DNA from: Burkholderiaceae bacterium | GTDB lineage: Bacteria; Pseudomonadota; Gammaproteobacteria; Burkholderiales; Burkholderiaceae_C | Assembly: GCA_024235995.1 (NCBI GenBank) | Contig: JACKLI010000001.1 | Coordinates: forward strand, 434,001 to 498,000 | DNA length: 64,000 nt | Direction of reading: 5' to 3' | Part shown: piece by piece, positions 24,973 through 33,768 of the stretch | Numbering within the stretch: the first letter of the stretch is position 1 | Layout of the letters: every line of letters starts with the position of its first letter | Notes under the pieces: generated by a model | What the model was told of the DNA's origin: nothing | Seen by the model: only the letters and a program-made list of their open reading frames with translations | Databases searched by the model: none | Position numbers and translations under genes: made by a program

Positions 24973-25659
24973 TCAGGTTCGTGGCGACCACGCGCCAGCC
25001 GCCAGCCGCTGGCGCAGCGCACGCACCGCGCTATCCACCGTGGTGAGCACCGGCAAATCGGTAGCAGCCTCGCACGCTGCTTGGGCGCGCGCCATACTGA
25101 ACTGCGCCAGGACAATCAGGTCGCAACCGCGCCGCGCCAAACAACGCGCCTGCTCGGCCACCCGCTCATCGTGCTGCATGCCGTCACCAGCCTCCAGCGC
25201 CGCCAGCGCACCGTCGGCCAGGGCCGTCACCAGCGGCGTACCGACAGGAAACTCCGCCGGCATCGATTCGAGCGTGGGCGCAAAGCTGGCCACCAGGCCA
25301 ATGCGCCGCGCCCCCAGGGCCAGGGCATCGGCAATCATCGCCTCATTGGGCTTGAGTACCGGCAGCGGCGCCAGCCGCGCCGCCACTTGCTCGATGCATG
25401 GGCCAAACGCCGAGCAGGTAAACAAGATTGCCTGCGCTCCGTTATCGACCGCGTAGCGCGCCAGCACCTGAAAACGTTGATGCATGGCATCGTCCAACCC
25501 GTGCCCGCCGGCGGCCAAGTCGGCCGACAGGCTGTCGTCCAACAGGTTCATGCGCCCTGCTTGCGGCCAGTCGCGCGCGAAAGCGTGGTTGATGGGCGCC
25601 ACTGAGTGGGCCAACGCATGAATCAGCGCGATGCGCGGGGCCAGGCCGTCGACGCGCAT
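24973..25659 (-). CDS. aspartate/glutamate racemase family protein
   Basis: The 228-residue protein has the Asp/Glu racemase-like fold with the first active-site cysteine at Cys82 in LFTCSAFGPC. At the place of the second cysteine the sequence reads LAQFSMARA, a form seen in relatives of arylmalonate decarboxylase and other one-cysteine members, so a normal two-base racemisation is uncertain. It overlaps the upstream binding protein gene by three bases (ATGA) and ends the unit of aminotransferase, binding protein and racemase. A role in handling an imported D- or unusual amino acid is inferred. Confidence 0.82.
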   Translation of the reverse strand: MRVDGLAPRIALIHALAHSVAPINHAFARDWPQAGRMNLLDDSLSADLAAGGHGLDDAMHQRFQVLARYAVDNGAQAILFTCSAFGPCIEQVAARLAPLPVLKPNEAMIADALALGARRIGLVASFAPTLESMPAEFPVGTPLVTALADGALAALEAGDGMQHDERVAEQARCLARRGCDLIVLAQFSMARAQAACEAATDLPVLTTVDSAVRALRQRLAAGAWSPRT

Positions 25660-26570
25660 CAGATGCCCTTGGAACTGGGGTGCTCGAAGGCGTCACGCGT
25701 CTCGGCATTCAAGGGGTAGTTGATGACCATGCCCTTGGGCGGGATGGGCGACATGAACCACTTGTTGTAGAGTTTTTCCATCTCACCGGATTTCATCAGG
25801 TTGACCACCACGCGGTCAACCAGGGCTTTGAAGGGCGCGTCGTCCTTGCGGAACATCAGGGACTGATTCTCGGTGCGCAGCGGCTCGCCCACGATGGCAA
25901 AGTCCTTGGGATGCTTGCTGTTGGCCACCAGGCCCGCCAGCAGGATGTCGTCCATGACGAAAGCATCCGCCTTGCCCGTCTCGACCATCAGGAAAGAGTC
26001 GGAGTGGTCCTTGCCCGCCAGTTCGTTGATGTTGAGGTTCTTGCCCCGATCGGCCTGGCGCAGCAGGCGCATGGACGTGGTGCCGGTGGTGGTGGCGACG
26101 GATCTTCCGTTCAGGTCGGACAGGCTCTTGATACCTGAGCTGGCCTTGACCACCATGCGGACGTTGTAGCGGAAGATGTCGGGCGAGAAGGCGACCTGGG
26201 ACTGGCGCTCGATGAGGTTGGTGGTGGTGCCGCATTCCAGATCAACCGTGCCGTTGGAGACCAGCGGCATGCGATTGGCCGAGGTCACGGCCTGGTATTT
26301 GACCTCCAGCTTGGGCAGCTTGAGCGTTTGCTTGATGTCGGCCAGGATCTGATAGCAGATGTCCAGGCTGTAGCCCACAGGCTTGGTGCCGTCCAGATAC
26401 GAGAAGCCGATGGACGACTCCCGGTAGCCCAGGGTGATGGCCCCGGTGTCCTTGATTTTCTGCAAGGTGGGTCCGATATCCTGGGCGCGCGCGGATGGGA
26501 TGCTGAGCAGGCTGGTCACCAGGACGACGGCGCAAGCGGCGCTGCGGGTACGAAGGCGATGGGGTTTCAC
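25659..26570 (-). CDS. GltI-type amino acid ABC transporter binding protein
   Basis: Periplasmic binding protein of the glutamate/aspartate family, 303 residues with a signal peptide ending near PSARAQD. ITLGYRESSIGFSYLDGTKP, VGYSLDIC, LECGTTTNLIERQSQVAFS and the hinge-region VATTTGTTSMRLLR are typical. The GTG at 26570 is chosen because GGGAGA precedes it and no ATG gives a proper signal sequence. No permease or ATPase is adjacent, so it depends on another transporter. It lies between the aminotransferase and racemase genes, suggesting uptake of the amino acid they process. Confidence 0.9.
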   Translation of the reverse strand: MKPHRLRTRSAACAVVLVTSLLSIPSARAQDIGPTLQKIKDTGAITLGYRESSIGFSYLDGTKPVGYSLDICYQILADIKQTLKLPKLEVKYQAVTSANRMPLVSNGTVDLECGTTTNLIERQSQVAFSPDIFRYNVRMVVKASSGIKSLSDLNGRSVATTTGTTSMRLLRQADRGKNLNINELAGKDHSDSFLMVETGKADAFVMDDILLAGLVANSKHPKDFAIVGEPLRTENQSLMFRKDDAPFKALVDRVVVNLMKSGEMEKLYNKWFMSPIPPKGMVINYPLNAETRDAFEHPSSKGI

Positions 26571-26611
26571 GTAATGTCTCCCTTGTCGGGTTTCAGGAAT
26601 GGCCGTGGCGC

Positions 26612-27973
26612 TCACGGCCGACAGGTGGCCGTGGCCGCTTCGATGGCCGCAGTCAGGCGCTCGGTGATCTGGTGCAGCTCGGCACGGGTGGCAATGAAGG
26701 GCGGCGCCAGCAGTACGTGGTCGCCCCGCTGGCCATCGACCGTGCCGCCCATGGGGTAGCACAGCAGGCCGCGCGCCATGGCTTCGCTCTTGATGAGGGC
26801 GTGCAAACGAATCGACGGGTCGAAGGGCTGCCGGCTTGGACGATCACGCACCAGCTCGATACCCCAAAAGAAGCCGCGCCCGCGGATGTCGCCCACGGCC
26901 CAGTGCTCCGCCAGCGCATCGCGCAGCATCTGCCCGAAAGCCGCCCCCTCCGCCTCCACCTTGGCCAGCAGGCCGTCGCGCCGAATAACCCGCTGCACTG
27001 CGAGTGCGGCCGCGCAGGCGACGGAATGGCCGAGGTAGGTGTGGCCATGTTGAAAGAAGCCGCTACCCTTGGCAATCGCCTCGACAATGCAGCCCTGCGC
27101 CAGCACCGCGCCGATGGGCTGGTAACCGCCGCCAAGCCCCTTGGCAATGGTCATCAGGTCGGGCGTCACTTCCTCCTGCTCGCAGGCATGCAGGGTGCCA
27201 GTACGCCCCATGCCGCACATCACCTCGTCCAGGATCAGCAGCACGCCGTGGCGGTCGCAGACCTCGCGCACCGCCTTGAAGTAACCGGGCACGGGCGCGA
27301 GCACGCCCGCCGTGGCGCCACCCACCGTCTCTGCCACGAAGGCAATCACACGATTCGAACCCAGGCGTTCGATGGCTTGCTCCAGCTCGCGTGCCAGGCG
27401 CTGGCCATATTGCTCGGGCGTTTCATCCTCGCGCTGGTCACGGTAGGGGTAGCACGGCGCTACGTGTGCCACGTCGATCAGCAGTGGCGCGAACTGCCGG
27501 CGCCGCCATTCGTTGCCGCCAACCGCCAGCGCACCCAGCGTGTTGCCGTGATAGCTCTGGCGGCGAGCGATGAAGTGCGTTCGTTCGGGCTGCCCGATTT
27601 CCAGGAAGTACTGGCGTGCCAGCTTCAAGGCTGCCTCGACCGCCTCGGAACCCCCACTCACAAAGTAGGCTCGACTCATGCCCGATGGCGCATGGGCGAC
27701 CAATTCATCGGCCAGCACTTCAGCAACCTCGGTGGTGAAAAAGCTGGTGTGCGCGTAGGCCAATTGATCGATTTGCGCGTGCATCGCGGCGCGAACCTCG
27801 GGATGGCCGTGGCCCAGGCAGGACACCGCCGCGCCACCCGAAGCATCCAGGTATTGCCTGCCCTGCGCGTCGCGCAGCATCAATCCCTGCCCCCCCACAG
27901 CCACAGCGGGGGTCTGGCGCAAGGAACGGTGAAAGACGTGGGTGGATGCAGTCATGGCAAGGGAATCGATCAT
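26612..27973 (-). CDS. class III PLP-dependent aminotransferase
   Basis: This 453-residue enzyme of the omega-transaminase group has the PLP phosphate and ring contacts GSEAVEAALKLAR and LILDEVMCGMGRTG (Asp249) and the Schiff-base lysine Lys278 in TIAKGLGGGYQPIGA. The N-terminal LRDAQGRQYLDASGGAAV and SCLGHGHPEV fit. The likely start is the ATG at 27973, which touches the operator; the ATG at 27955 is an alternative. It is divergent from an RpiR regulator and first in a unit with a binding protein and a racemase. The amine donor is not predictable from sequence. Confidence 0.9.
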   Translation of the reverse strand: MIDSLAMTASTHVFHRSLRQTPAVAVGGQGLMLRDAQGRQYLDASGGAAVSCLGHGHPEVRAAMHAQIDQLAYAHTSFFTTEVAEVLADELVAHAPSGMSRAYFVSGGSEAVEAALKLARQYFLEIGQPERTHFIARRQSYHGNTLGALAVGGNEWRRRQFAPLLIDVAHVAPCYPYRDQREDETPEQYGQRLARELEQAIERLGSNRVIAFVAETVGGATAGVLAPVPGYFKAVREVCDRHGVLLILDEVMCGMGRTGTLHACEQEEVTPDLMTIAKGLGGGYQPIGAVLAQGCIVEAIAKGSGFFQHGHTYLGHSVACAAALAVQRVIRRDGLLAKVEAEGAAFGQMLRDALAEHWAVGDIRGRGFFWGIELVRDRPSRQPFDPSIRLHALIKSEAMARGLLCYPMGGTVDGQRGDHVLLAPPFIATRAELHQITERLTAAIEAATATCRP

Positions 27974-27974
27974 T

Positions 27975-28009
27975 TGTTCTGTGTATTTTATTTTCAGAAC
28001 ATTCGTTCT
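27975..28009. promoter_or_regulatory. candidate RpiR operator
   Basis: The short AT-rich gap holds TGTTCT (27975-27980), AGAACA (27996-28001) and GTTCT (28005-28009). AGAACATTCGTTCT (27996-28009) is a perfect palindrome with 5-base arms, and TGTTCT/AGAACA form a longer inverted pair. A TATATA follows at 28009-28014. The sites sit at the aminotransferase start, as expected for an operator of the divergent RpiR regulator. Confidence 0.6.
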
Positions 28010-28063
28010 ATATATCCATGCTTTCCCGTAGATCCTCTCCAGGGCTGCGCTAAAGTCTGACGA

Positions 28064-28966
28064 ATGACTTTGCGAGACCAACTGCGCCTGCAATGGAGCG
28101 AGCTTCCGGCGGGGCTGCGCTCGGTAGGGCGCTTGGTGCTGGATGAGCCTGGCTTCGTGGTGACCGACTCGATGCGCACCGTCGCCGCCCGTGCTGGCAT
28201 GGCGCCGAGCGCCTTGGTCCGCTTCGCCCAACACCTTGGCTTTGCGGGGTGGCCCGCGCTCAAGCAGGCGCTGGCAACCGAGATGGGCCTGATCCACCAG
28301 CCGTACATGCAGCGGGCCAGCGCGCTACGTGAGCGCAAGGCCGAACGGACGCTGGCCGATGAGGTGTTCGACACCCAGCAAGAAAACGTTCGGACTGCCG
28401 CCGGACAAAGCATGCAGGCGCTGGACCAGGCAGCACGGCAATTGCAGCGCGCCAAGGCCGTACACGTGGCGGGATATCGATCCTGCTTCGGGCCGGCCGC
28501 ATCCTTCGTCTACGTGTACAGCCTGATGCGTGCGGGGGTTCGGCTCATGGACAGCCTGGGCGGCCGGCTGGAAGCGCAACGTCACGCAATCGCACCGGGC
28601 GATGCGGTGCTGGCAATCAGCTTCGCACCCTATTCGCGCGAAGCCGTTGCGGTGGCGCGCCACGCACGCCAGGTCAAGGCACGCCTGATCGCCCTCACGG
28701 ACAGCACGGCCTCGCCTCTGGCCTTGCATGCCGATACGGTGCTGCTGTTCAGCACCCGCTCGCCCTCGTTTTTTCCATCCACGCTGGGTGCGTCAGCCGT
28801 GCTCGAAGCGCTGCTGGCGCTGCTGGCGGCCCAAGCCGACGAAGCCTCCCTAGCCCAGCTCAAGGCCATCGAGACGGAGCTGTTTGCATCGGGCGCCTAT
28901 GTGGCGGCGGACTCACCGCGGTCCGGTAGCCAGCGTGGCTCACGAAAGCCCACCGCCAGCACTTGA
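28064..28966 (+). CDS. MurR/RpiR family transcriptional regulator
   Basis: The 300-residue protein combines an N-terminal RpiR helix-turn-helix (about residues 10-80, with TDSMRTVAARAGMAPSALVR followed by FAQHLGFAGW) with a SIS sugar-phosphate-type domain (about 125-260: AKAVHVAGYRSCFGPAASF, DAVLAISFAPYSREAVAVAR). It is divergent from the aminotransferase gene across a 90-base gap with repeated GTTCT half-sites and probably controls that unit. RpiR members often sense phosphorylated sugars, but those next to transaminase genes commonly respond to amino compounds; this is inference. Base composition is less GC-rich than in the flanking genes. Confidence 0.9.
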   Translation: MTLRDQLRLQWSELPAGLRSVGRLVLDEPGFVVTDSMRTVAARAGMAPSALVRFAQHLGFAGWPALKQALATEMGLIHQPYMQRASALRERKAERTLADEVFDTQQENVRTAAGQSMQALDQAARQLQRAKAVHVAGYRSCFGPAASFVYVYSLMRAGVRLMDSLGGRLEAQRHAIAPGDAVLAISFAPYSREAVAVARHARQVKARLIALTDSTASPLALHADTVLLFSTRSPSFFPSTLGASAVLEALLALLAAQADEASLAQLKAIETELFASGAYVAADSPRSGSQRGSRKPTAST

Positions 28967-29001
28967 TCCTCTCGCGTACAACGCTTTTTTGAAAGCCCCC
29001 C

Positions 29002-30138
29002 ATGCTGCTGACCCAAGACCAGGAAATGATCCGCGACGCCGTGCGCGCCTTTGCCCAGCAGGAGCTGTGGCCCCACGCGCCGCGCTGGGACAAGGAGCAC
29101 ACCTTTCCGGCCCAGGCGCACCAGGGCCTGGCCGAGCTGGGCGCCTACGGCATCTGCGTGCCCGAGGAATACGGCGGCGCCGGCCTGGACTACCTCACGC
29201 TGGCGCTGGTGCTGGAAGAAATTGCCGCCGGCGACGGCGGCACCAGCACGCCCATCAGCGTGACCAACTGCCCCTACAACGCCATCCTGATGCGCTACGG
29301 CAACCAGGCGCAGAAGCAGCAGTGGCTGGCCCCGGCCGCGCGCGGCCAGATGCTGGGCGCCTTCGCGCTGACCGAGCCTCATGTGGGCAGCGATGCCTCG
29401 GCGCTGCGCACCACCGCCGTGAAGCAGGGCGATGAGTACGTGATCAACGGCGTCAAGCAGTTCATCACCAGCGGCGCCAACGGCCACGCGGCCATCGTGA
29501 TCGCGGTGACCGACAAGGGCGCGGGCAAGCGCGGCATGAGCGCCTTCGTCGTGCCCACGCACCAGCTGGGCAACCCCGGCTGGCAGGTGGCGCGGCTGGA
29601 AGACAAGCTGGGCCAGCACAGCAGCGACACGGCGCAGATCAACCTGGTGGACTGCCGCGTGCCGGCTGCCAACCTGATCGGCGAGGAGGGCGAGGGCTAC
29701 AAGATCGCCCTGTCGGCGCTGGAGGGCGGACGCATCGGCATTGCCGCGCAAAGCGTGGGCATGGCGCGCAGCGCGCTGGAGGTGGCCATCGCCTACGCCA
29801 AGGAGCGCGAAAGCTTCGGCACCGCCATCATCCACCACCAGGCCGTGGCTTTTCGCCTGGCCGACTGCGCCACCCGGCTGGAGGCGGCGCGTCAATTGAT
29901 CTGGCACGCCGCCAGCCTGCGCGACGCCGGCCGGCCCTGCCTGAAGGAAGCCGCCATGGCCAAGCTGCTGGCCACCGAAACGGCCGAGGCCGTGTGCAGC
30001 GCCGCCATCCAGACCCTGGGCGGCTACGGCTACGTGAGCGACTTTCCGCTGGAGCGCATCTACCGCGACGTGCGCGTGTGCCAGATCTACGAGGGCACCA
30101 GCGACGTGCAGAAGATCATCATCACGCGGGCGCTCTGA
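29002..30138 (+). CDS. acyl-CoA dehydrogenase, short/branched-chain type
   Basis: A complete 378-residue FAD acyl-CoA dehydrogenase with GAFALTEPHVGSDASALRT, SGANGHAAIVIAVTD, the arginine/FAD region YAKERESFGTAIIHHQAVAF and the C-terminal YGYVSDFPLERIYRDVRV. The catalytic base is Glu364 in IYEGTSDVQ, the common position for short- and medium-chain enzymes. It follows the RpiR gene by 35 bases on the same strand but looks compositionally like the core genome, so it probably belonged with the thiolase before the amino-acid module was inserted. A ychJ-like gene follows after six bases. Confidence 0.93.
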   Translation: MLLTQDQEMIRDAVRAFAQQELWPHAPRWDKEHTFPAQAHQGLAELGAYGICVPEEYGGAGLDYLTLALVLEEIAAGDGGTSTPISVTNCPYNAILMRYGNQAQKQQWLAPAARGQMLGAFALTEPHVGSDASALRTTAVKQGDEYVINGVKQFITSGANGHAAIVIAVTDKGAGKRGMSAFVVPTHQLGNPGWQVARLEDKLGQHSSDTAQINLVDCRVPAANLIGEEGEGYKIALSALEGGRIGIAAQSVGMARSALEVAIAYAKERESFGTAIIHHQAVAFRLADCATRLEAARQLIWHAASLRDAGRPCLKEAAMAKLLATETAEAVCSAAIQTLGGYGYVSDFPLERIYRDVRVCQIYEGTSDVQKIIITRAL

Positions 30139-30144
30139 CGCCTC

Positions 30145-30564
30145 ATGGCGCGCGCCTCTCGCCACGCCGCCTGCCCCTGCGGCGGCCGCCCCGCCGGCGC
30201 GCCGTATGCCGCCTGCTGCGGCAGCTACATCGAGCACTTCGGCACCACCCCCGCGCCCGACGCCGAGGCGCTGATGCGCTCGCGCTACAGCGCCTTCGCG
30301 CGCGGCGACACCGCCTATCTGCAAGCCAGCTGGCACGCCAGCACGCGCCCGGCGGCGCTGGCGCTGGAGCCGGACGTGCACTGGCTGGGGCTGGACGTGC
30401 GCGCGCACCGCGTGGTGGACGGCACCCATGCCGAGGTCGAGTTCGTCGCCCGCTCGCGCGTGGGCGGCGGTGCCGCGCAGCGCCTGCACGAGCGCAGCCG
30501 TTTCGTGCGCGAGCGCGTGGCCGGCGCGTGGCGCTGGTTTTACGTGGATGGCGTCTTGTTTTAG
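30145..30564 (+). CDS. YchJ family protein (UPF0225, SEC-C-like)
   Basis: The 139-residue protein begins with a cysteine-rich SEC-C-like segment (ACPCGG...YAACCGSYIE) that probably binds zinc, then the YchJ domain (AEALMRSRYSAFARGDTAYLQASWH). The family belongs to the NTF2-like fold, and no function has been established. It starts six bases after the acyl-CoA dehydrogenase and is likely read through from it. Its 3' end contains the best candidate promoter for trkA. Confidence 0.9.
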   Translation: MARASRHAACPCGGRPAGAPYAACCGSYIEHFGTTPAPDAEALMRSRYSAFARGDTAYLQASWHASTRPAALALEPDVHWLGLDVRAHRVVDGTHAEVEFVARSRVGGGAAQRLHERSRFVRERVAGAWRWFYVDGVLF

Positions 30565-30567
30565 AAT
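30539..30567 (+). promoter_or_regulatory. candidate sigma-70 promoter for trkA
   Basis: TTTACG (30539-30544) and TAGAAT (30562-30567) are 17 bases apart at the very end of the ychJ-like gene. The predicted transcript would have a leader of about 70 bases before the trkA ATG at 30647. Confidence 0.5.
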
Positions 30568-30646
30568 GATTTTGCCTTGCAGCCGGCGTCCATCAATCGC
30601 CAACAGCTACAACAATGATAGTTAACTCCAACCCGGTGCGACGCCC

Positions 30647-32032
30647 ATGCGCATCCTGATTCTCGGCGCCGGCCGCGTGGGCGAGAGCGTGGCCGAGACC
30701 CTGGTGTCCGAGGCCAACGACATCACCCTGATCGACACCGACCCAGCCCACCTGCGCAAGCTGGAAGAGCGCCTGGAGCTGCGCGGTGTGCCCGGCAACG
30801 GCACGCTGCCCTCGGTGCTGCGCGGCGCGGGCGCCGACGACTGCGACCTGTTCATCGCCGCCACCGGCCACGATGCCACCAACCTGGTGGCCTGCAAGGT
30901 GGCGCACGGCGTGTTCGGCATTCCCAGCACCATCGCGCGGCTGCGCTCGTCGGAGTTTGGCGACGGCGAGCTGCTGGGCAAGGAAGGCTTTGCGGTCGAC
31001 CGCGTGATCTGCCCCGAGGAGTCGGTCACGCGCTACATCCAGCTGCTGATCGACTACCCCGGCGCGCTGCAGGTGGTGCGCTTTTCGCAAGGGCAGGCGC
31101 ACCTGGCGGTGGTGCGGGTGGCCACCGACAGCGCCCTGGCCGGCCACAGCATCGCCGAGTTCCGCGAGCAGCACCCCGACCTGCCCATGCGCATCGTCGC
31201 CGTCTACCGCAACGACGCCGAGCTGGCGTGCGAGGCCGACACGCGCGTGCAGGCGGGCGACGAGATCTTCGTGCTGACGGGCCGCGAAAGCCTGCGCGCC
31301 GCGCTGGGCGCCATCGGCAACCCCGACCGCCGCGTGCGCCGCGTGATGATGGCCGGCGGCGGGCGCGTGGGCCTGCGCCTGGCGCGCGAGCTGGTGGGCC
31401 GCTGCAGCGTCAAGATCTTCGAGGCCGACCGCAAGCGCTGCGACTACCTGGCCGGCGAGCTGCCGCCGGACATGCTGGTGCTGGAGGGCGACGGCGCCGA
31501 CGAGGAACTGCTGCACTCCGAGGGCGTGGGCGAGACCGACCTGTTCATCGCCATGACCAGCGACGACGAGGACAACATCCTGGCCTCGATGCTGGCCAAG
31601 CGCATGGGCGCGCGCCGCGTGATCGCGCTGGTCAACCGCCGCGCCTACGCCGAAATGCTGCAGGGCAGCGCGATCGACATCGCCATCTCGCCCGCGCAGG
31701 CCGTCATTGGCGAGCTGCTGCTGCACGTGCGCCGCGGCGCGGTGGCGGCGGTGCACAGCCTGCGCCGCGGCATGGCCGAGGCGCTGGAGGGCATTGCGCG
31801 CGGCGACGCCAGGACCTCGCACCTGGTGGGCCGGCGCATCGAGCAGCTCAAGCTGCCCGCCGGCGCGCGCGTGGGCGCCATCGTGCGCGGCGAGGGCGAG
31901 CAGGCCCACACCCTGGTGCCGCGCCACGACACGGTGATCGAGACCGGCGACCACGTGATCATCTTCCTGCCGAACAAGCGCCTGGTGCGCGAGGCGGAGA
32001 AGCTGTTTGAAGTCCGCGCCACGTTCTTCTGA
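30647..32032 (+). CDS. trkA: Trk potassium uptake regulatory subunit TrkA
   Basis: TrkA is the cytoplasmic nucleotide-binding ring that gates the TrkH potassium channel. The 461-residue protein has the normal duplicated layout: an N-terminal Rossmann RCK domain (ILGAGRVGESVAE), a TrkA_C domain, a second RCK domain from about residue 230 (MAGGGRVGLRLARELVG) and a final TrkA_C domain. Asp in LIDTDP and the Glu in IFEADRKRC match NAD/ATP contacts. trkH follows 243 bases later on the same strand; the gap is full of hairpins, so differential expression is possible. Confidence 0.96.
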   Translation: MRILILGAGRVGESVAETLVSEANDITLIDTDPAHLRKLEERLELRGVPGNGTLPSVLRGAGADDCDLFIAATGHDATNLVACKVAHGVFGIPSTIARLRSSEFGDGELLGKEGFAVDRVICPEESVTRYIQLLIDYPGALQVVRFSQGQAHLAVVRVATDSALAGHSIAEFREQHPDLPMRIVAVYRNDAELACEADTRVQAGDEIFVLTGRESLRAALGAIGNPDRRVRRVMMAGGGRVGLRLARELVGRCSVKIFEADRKRCDYLAGELPPDMLVLEGDGADEELLHSEGVGETDLFIAMTSDDEDNILASMLAKRMGARRVIALVNRRAYAEMLQGSAIDIAISPAQAVIGELLLHVRRGAVAAVHSLRRGMAEALEGIARGDARTSHLVGRRIEQLKLPAGARVGAIVRGEGEQAHTLVPRHDTVIETGDHVIIFLPNKRLVREAEKLFEVRATFF

Positions 32033-32065
32033 CATGCGCGCCCACTGGACGGTCTGTGCGCCTGA

Positions 32066-32255
32066 CTCCTTCCCCCTTTGGGGGAAGGCAGGGATGGGGG
32101 CGAGCGACGCCTGCCCCTCCACCGCCGCCGGCCCCCACCCCCGCCTTCCCCCAGAGGGGGAGGGAGCAATGCCGTCACGCGCGACAAACCCGAGCCGCCG
32201 CCGGGCCGCCCCAAGGCGGCGAGCGCCCCCTCGGGGGGCAGCGCAGCATGCGCAG
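32066..32255. repeat. cluster of GC-rich hairpins between trkA and trkH
   Basis: Two hairpins, CCTTCCCCC/GGGGGAAGG (32068-32088, loop TTT) and CCTTCCCCC/GGGGGAGG (32144-32163, loop AGA), are themselves inverted copies of a longer unit: GGGGGAAGGCAGGGATGGGG in the first matches the complement of the second at most positions. A third group with GCCGCC/GGCGGC and GCCCCC/GGGGGC arms follows up to 32255. No gene is visible. Similar arms occur between glyQ and glyS. Confidence 0.65.
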
Positions 32256-32275
32256 CAGCGAAGCGTGGGGGCACC

Positions 32276-33739
32276 ATGACAACCCGTTTTGCACCTGCCT
32301 TCCGCGTCTTCTCGTGGGTCATCATGGGCTTTGCCTTCGCCTTCTGGGTGCCCATGGCCTGGGACTGGTGGGGCGAGGGCGGGCGCAACGGGAGCATCTG
32401 GGCCGGCTGCTTCGGCCTGACCTTCTTGACCGGCCTGTGGCTGTGGTGGCGCACCCGGCGCACCGACGCCGAACTGACGGTGCGCGACGGCTTTCTGCTG
32501 GTCAACCTGGTGTGGCTGGTGCTGCCGGTGTATGCCGCGCTGCCGCTGCTGCTGACGGTGCAGGGCATCGGCCCGGTGCAGGCCTACTTCGAGGCCATGA
32601 GCGGGCTGACGGCCACCGGCGCCACCTCGCTGGCGGGGCTGGACCTGCTGGCCACCTCGGTCAACGTGTGGCGCTGCTTTCTGCAGCTGATCGGCGGGCT
32701 GGGCATCATGCTGCTGGCGCTGGCGGTGCTGCCCTTCCTGGGCCTGGGCGGGCTGCAGATCTTCAAGGCTGAGATGCCGGGCCCGATGAAGGATTCGCGC
32801 CTGACCCCGCGCATCGCCGAGACCGCGCGCGGGCTGTGGGGCGTGTACTTCGTGCTGTCCAGCGCCTGCCTGCTGGCCTACCGCTGGGGCGGCATGAGCT
32901 GGGCCGACGCCTTCATGCACATGTGCACCACGGTGGGGCTGGGCGGGCTGTCCTCGCACGACCAGAGCTTCGGCTACTGGAACTCGCCACAGCTGGAGTG
33001 GACGGCGGTGCTGTTCATGCTGCTGGCGGGCATCAGCTTCGTGCGCTACTTTTTGCTGTGGCAGCTGCGCTCGCTGACGCCCGTCACGCGCGACACCGAG
33101 GTGCGCGCCTACACCCTGGTGCTGGGTATCGCGATCGCGGTGGTGTCGGCCATGCTGCTGCTGCACGGCGTTTACCCCGACGCCTCCAGCGCGGTGCGGC
33201 AAGCCGCGTTCCAGGTGGTGTCGGTGGCCACCACCACGGGGTTTTCCACCACCGACTACGTGATGTGGCCCACCTTCGTGCCGGTGCTGCTGCTGTTTCT
33301 GGGCTGCTTCGTGTCGTGCGCCGGCTCCACCGGCGGGGGCATCAAGATGGTGCGCATGCTGGTGCTGGTGCGCCTGGCGCAGCGCGAGCTGCTGCGCATC
33401 ATCCACCCGCGCGTGGTGCACCCCGTGGCCCTCAGCGGCATGCGCGTGCCCAACGACGTGGTGTCCACCGTGATGGCCTTCATGCTGATCTACGGCGGCG
33501 TGATGGTGAGCCTGACGATGCTGATGCTGGCCTCGGGGCTGGACGTGGTGACCGCCTTCTCGGCCATCATCGCCTGCCTGAACAACATCGGCCCCGGCAT
33601 GGGCCGCATCGGGCCGGCCGGCAACTACGCCTCGTTCACCGATTTTCAGCTGGCCCTGTGCTCGCTGGCCATGGTGCTGGGCCGGCTGGAGCTGCTGTCC
33701 ATGCTGGTGCTGCTGACGCCGGCGTTCTGGCGGCGCTGA
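32276..33739 (+). CDS. trkH: Trk potassium transporter membrane subunit TrkH
   Basis: TrkH is the potassium-translocating inner-membrane subunit. The 487-residue protein is strongly hydrophobic with about ten membrane segments. The four pore loops of the SKT family are visible: TATGATSLAG, TTVGLGGLS, ATTTGFSTTD and LNNIGPGMG; the conserved loop CAGSTGGGIKMVRM lies after the third. I chose the ATG at 32276, giving a typical start; upstream codons in the same frame run through the repeat region. It works with TrkA encoded just upstream. Confidence 0.95.
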   Translation: MTTRFAPAFRVFSWVIMGFAFAFWVPMAWDWWGEGGRNGSIWAGCFGLTFLTGLWLWWRTRRTDAELTVRDGFLLVNLVWLVLPVYAALPLLLTVQGIGPVQAYFEAMSGLTATGATSLAGLDLLATSVNVWRCFLQLIGGLGIMLLALAVLPFLGLGGLQIFKAEMPGPMKDSRLTPRIAETARGLWGVYFVLSSACLLAYRWGGMSWADAFMHMCTTVGLGGLSSHDQSFGYWNSPQLEWTAVLFMLLAGISFVRYFLLWQLRSLTPVTRDTEVRAYTLVLGIAIAVVSAMLLLHGVYPDASSAVRQAAFQVVSVATTTGFSTTDYVMWPTFVPVLLLFLGCFVSCAGSTGGGIKMVRMLVLVRLAQRELLRIIHPRVVHPVALSGMRVPNDVVSTVMAFMLIYGGVMVSLTMLMLASGLDVVTAFSAIIACLNNIGPGMGRIGPAGNYASFTDFQLALCSLAMVLGRLELLSMLVLLTPAFWRR

Positions 33740-33768
33740 ACGCACGCTCACGCGATACGATCGGCCCC

